From Flavobacteriaceae bacterium UJ101 (GTDB lineage Bacteria > Bacteroidota > Bacteroidia > Flavobacteriales > UJ101), in assembly GCA_001880285.1 (NCBI GenBank), contig CP016269.1, forward strand, positions 372,001 through 436,000: DNA of 64,000 nucleotides, written 5' to 3'. The notes beneath the pieces were generated by a model, which saw only the letters and a list, made by a program, of their open reading frames with translations, ran no database searches and had not been told where the DNA came from. Position numbers and translations under genes: made by a program. This document shows positions 61,648-64,000 of the stretch, piece by piece. The stretch's first letter is position 1; every line of letters begins with the position of its first letter.

Positions 61648-63999
61648 TTAGTATTTTAAGTTCCCCTCTTTATCCCAAATTCCCCAACGAGCTCCAACAT
61701 CTCCCTCATGATGAACTTTCCATGATTCATCAAATGAAGAGAAATAGAACATCGGTATTTTTTTCTCTATTGACCAATTTGCGATGTTAATAAAATACTT
61801 CATCGCATTATCTTCTGAAGGACTGGCTGCTTCTGTATTTTCTCCTTTATTAGGCCATCCTGTTTCAGTAATAATAACAGGCTTTCCTTTTGCTGCTTGT
61901 ATTGTTACAGCATGCATTTTTTTAAGGTAACTTGAAGATTCTTCAATACTAGATCCTTCCCAAAATGGATAACAATTTGCTAGAATAATATCACAAGCTT
62001 CTACCAAATGAGGTCTCTCATAAAATTGATAATAAGCATCCACGTAGCCAACTGGAATATTCGGTAATGCTTCTTTTACTTTACGAACATAACCCAATAA
62101 TTCTTCTTCCGATAATTCTTCACGAAGCAAAACTTCATTTCCTACCACCGCAATGTCTACATATCTTTTTTTAGCCAATTGAATTAACTTACTAATTTCT
62201 TTTTCATTTTGAGCTTTATCAGCTCCTATCCAAGCACCTACCATTGTTTTTAAGCGTCTTCCTTTAGCTACTTCTGGAATCAGTTCATTACCATCTGTAC
62301 ACGAAAATGATCGGATCCATTTTGTATACGGAGCAATTACGTCCATACGCTGTTGTATTTGCTCTTTTGACAATTGATCTCCTATATTTTGGCCTTCTAA
62401 ATAAGGACTAAAACATAAACCATGTAATCCTTTATTTAAAGTTGTAGAGAATATCGTTTTAATCTCTTCTGTAGATTTTGACGAAAAATCTATATCTGTA
62501 GAAGTATCGATTGATAGATCGGATGCTAATAACGAAGCTAACTTATCTGTTTGATAATAAGAAGAACTAATCGGTTTTCTCTTACGCCGATCTAATTCCT
62601 TTCTAATTTCTCCTGCTCGTTTTTCATCAATATCGTAATTCCACATTATATATATAGCAGCTAAAGTTCCAAGAATAGGAATTATTGTATAAAATACTCT
62701 CAAACCTGTAATAGCAAATTCTGTTTGTACTTCTGCATTAGAATCATAACCTACAGCAGCCATTAATAAGCCACTTAAACCTCCAGCAATCGCAGCTCCA
62801 AGCTTTACCATCCACCAATAAATAGCTCCAAATATTCCTTCTCTACGCTGATGAGTATTTAATTCATCTAAATCACAAACATCACTCGTCATTGACATCA
62901 TTACTGTAAAAAGTCCTCCTATTCCAAATGAAACAAATGGTAATGCAAATAAAAACATATAGGGTTTACCAGGTATAAATAAAAACCAAAATAAAACATA
63001 TCCTATTAATGAAATAGCTTGAGTTATAATAAAAGTTTTCTTTTTCCCTAATTTATTAGCCATATAAGTGACAATAGGAATTACAAGAAATGTTGTAATT
63101 AATGCTCCTACACTTCCATGTAATGTTGGCCAAATTCCTGCTGCTTCCGCACTTCCATTAAACAAATAATGTACAATAATGTAAAAAGTAAATAACATTA
63201 CTAAATTATAAGCATTAAACGTAAAGAAGGTTGAAAAACATAACATCCTAAATTGCTTTATACTAAATGCTATCTTAGCTCCTTCTATAATATCTTTTAA
63301 ACTATTTATTATATTAGTCAAAGAGATATCTGCATAATCTTCTTCATCTAGTGTAGATTTACTTTTTATAAAAATTGCTGGAATAATACCTAATAACCCG
63401 CAAAAAACACCTAACCAAATAGCCATTTCACGAACTGCTGCATCTGGTGCACTAAACCAATTCGGATCATAAATAATAACCCAAAACCATGGTACAATTA
63501 CCCATGCCCACTGTCCAATCCATTGTGAAATTGCCATAATATTGGTACGTTCATGAAAGTCATCACTCATTTCATAGCCCATAGCAACAAATGGAACACC
63601 AAATATGGTAAGCCCTAAATAAAATACAAAAGACCACAACATAAAGTAAGTAAAATTGTAATATAGGTCATTACTCGCATGCAATTGCCACATAAAGATA
63701 TAAGAAATAGCAAGTACAATAGCCCCTATAAAAACATATTGTCTCCGTCTTCCCCATTTGGATTTAGTATTATCCGAAATAAAACCCATTATAGGATCTG
63801 TAATCGAATCAAATAATTTAGGTAATAAATATATAAATATGAGCATCCAAGGTGGAAACCCTAAACCTTCAATCAAAACAACCATAAATACTCCAAGAGC
63901 AGCAGGAAACATTTGATTTGCTAACATTCCTAAACCAAAAGCAACCTTCTGATACATAGGGATTTTTTCTTTTATTTGAGTTACAGCAGTATTTGACAT
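61648..63999 (-). CDS. GPH-family sugar transporter fused to a GH17 domain
   Basis: 783 residues. Residues about 15-455 form a 12-helix GPH (glycoside-pentoside-hexuronide:cation) symporter: LLPKLFDSITDPIMGFISDN, KWGRRRQYVFIGAI, GYEMSDDFHERTNI, MTSDVCDLDELNTHQRREG. A linker of about 50 residues leads to a complete GH17 domain (about 505-783) with acid/base Glu in AVVGNEVL and nucleophile Glu in IITETGWPNKGENTEA. An even helix count puts both ends inside, so the hydrolase faces the cytoplasm and could act on sugars as they enter. The ATG lies one base from the window end; no frameshift is seen at the junction. Confidence 0.88.
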   Translation of the reverse strand: MSNTAVTQIKEKIPMYQKVAFGLGMLANQMFPAALGVFMVVLIEGLGFPPWMLIFIYLLPKLFDSITDPIMGFISDNTKSKWGRRRQYVFIGAIVLAISYIFMWQLHASNDLYYNFTYFMLWSFVFYLGLTIFGVPFVAMGYEMSDDFHERTNIMAISQWIGQWAWVIVPWFWVIIYDPNWFSAPDAAVREMAIWLGVFCGLLGIIPAIFIKSKSTLDEEDYADISLTNIINSLKDIIEGAKIAFSIKQFRMLCFSTFFTFNAYNLVMLFTFYIIVHYLFNGSAEAAGIWPTLHGSVGALITTFLVIPIVTYMANKLGKKKTFIITQAISLIGYVLFWFLFIPGKPYMFLFALPFVSFGIGGLFTVMMSMTSDVCDLDELNTHQRREGIFGAIYWWMVKLGAAIAGGLSGLLMAAVGYDSNAEVQTEFAITGLRVFYTIIPILGTLAAIYIMWNYDIDEKRAGEIRKELDRRKRKPISSSYYQTDKLASLLASDLSIDTSTDIDFSSKSTEEIKTIFSTTLNKGLHGLCFSPYLEGQNIGDQLSKEQIQQRMDVIAPYTKWIRSFSCTDGNELIPEVAKGRRLKTMVGAWIGADKAQNEKEISKLIQLAKKRYVDIAVVGNEVLLREELSEEELLGYVRKVKEALPNIPVGYVDAYYQFYERPHLVEACDIILANCYPFWEGSSIEESSSYLKKMHAVTIQAAKGKPVIITETGWPNKGENTEAASPSEDNAMKYFINIANWSIEKKIPMFYFSSFDESWKVHHEGDVGARWGIWDKEGNLKY

Positions 64000-64000
64000 A

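Noticed and set aside
1-64000. CRISPR arrays, insertion sequences, rRNA operons, prophage structural genes
   Set aside because: None of their repeats, transposases, ribosomal segments or phage modules are visible on either strand.

Overview
The window reads as a chromosomal segment of a flavobacterium (phylum Bacteroidota), probably marine or aquatic. The base composition is strongly A+T rich. Many genes follow a TAnnTTTG box, the -7 element of this phylum, and several secreted proteins belong to families typical of the group: a PorP/SprF-like protein beside a giant type IX secretion (T9SS) type-B cargo, a lipoprotein TamA homologue (TamL) near TamB, SPII lipoproteins, and a surface protein with the QVGINT signature. 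There is no rRNA, CRISPR array, plasmid or phage structural gene. Most of the window is housekeeping and envelope DNA.

Layout. 1-2.5 kb: edge of a gene, a decayed reading frame, a sodium:solute symporter and recR. 2.5-7.4 kb: a small accessory island between a decayed 3' half of tRNA-Arg(TCT) plus its terminator and the intact tRNA-Arg(TCT) plus the same terminator. It carries lipoproteins, a possible Cys-bracketed secreted peptide with a small membrane partner, a umuC-umuD pair in reversed order, a secreted alpha/beta hydrolase, and a 47-codon frame that may be the stub of an integrase. 7.4-7.6 kb: tRNA operon Ser-Pro-Arg. 7.8-11.4 kb: operon of an Lrp regulator, a catalytically degenerate Nudix/winged-helix protein, a small membrane protein and a 7TM-HD phosphodiesterase. 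11.5 kb: a possible small RNA. 11.6-21.4 kb: tamB, tsaD, rsmE, a SpoU methylase and tamL. 21.4-26.5 kb: aldolase, NTF2-like protein, beta-propeller lipoprotein and small enzymes.

26.6-31.5 kb holds a duplicated block: two bestrophin-type anion channels, two atypical peroxiredoxins, a PhnA-like protein and a beta carbonic anhydrase. Bicarbonate handling linked to redox control is a reasonable hypothesis. 31.5-37.5 kb: Nudix, ridA, tRNA-Arg(TCG), a surface protein, rpe, rhomboid, and a biotin operon bioF-dinB-like-bioD. 37.5-39.1 kb: rpmH, an FtsE-like ATPase, and tRNA-Val(TAC) followed by a GIY-YIG nuclease cassette that repeats the tRNA 3' half and terminator. 39-44 kb: two hotdog proteins, pepD and a tandem pair of carboxypeptidase-regulatory-like proteins. 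44-49 kb: the T9SS cargo and PorP/SprF pair. 49-60.6 kb: glyA, an MFS transporter, lpd, a gate-domain protein, an active plus inactive M16 peptidase pair, a serine hydrolase and a PatB-like aminotransferase. 60.7-64 kb: a GH17 glycosidase and, upstream in the same operon, a GPH sugar transporter fused to a second GH17 domain.

The most unusual items are the transporter-GH17 fusion, the two independent duplications of a tRNA 3' half with its terminator around accessory genes, the bestrophin/peroxiredoxin/carbonic anhydrase block, and the Cys-bracketed lipoprotein with its membrane partner. All functions are inferred from reading the sequence; no database search was run.
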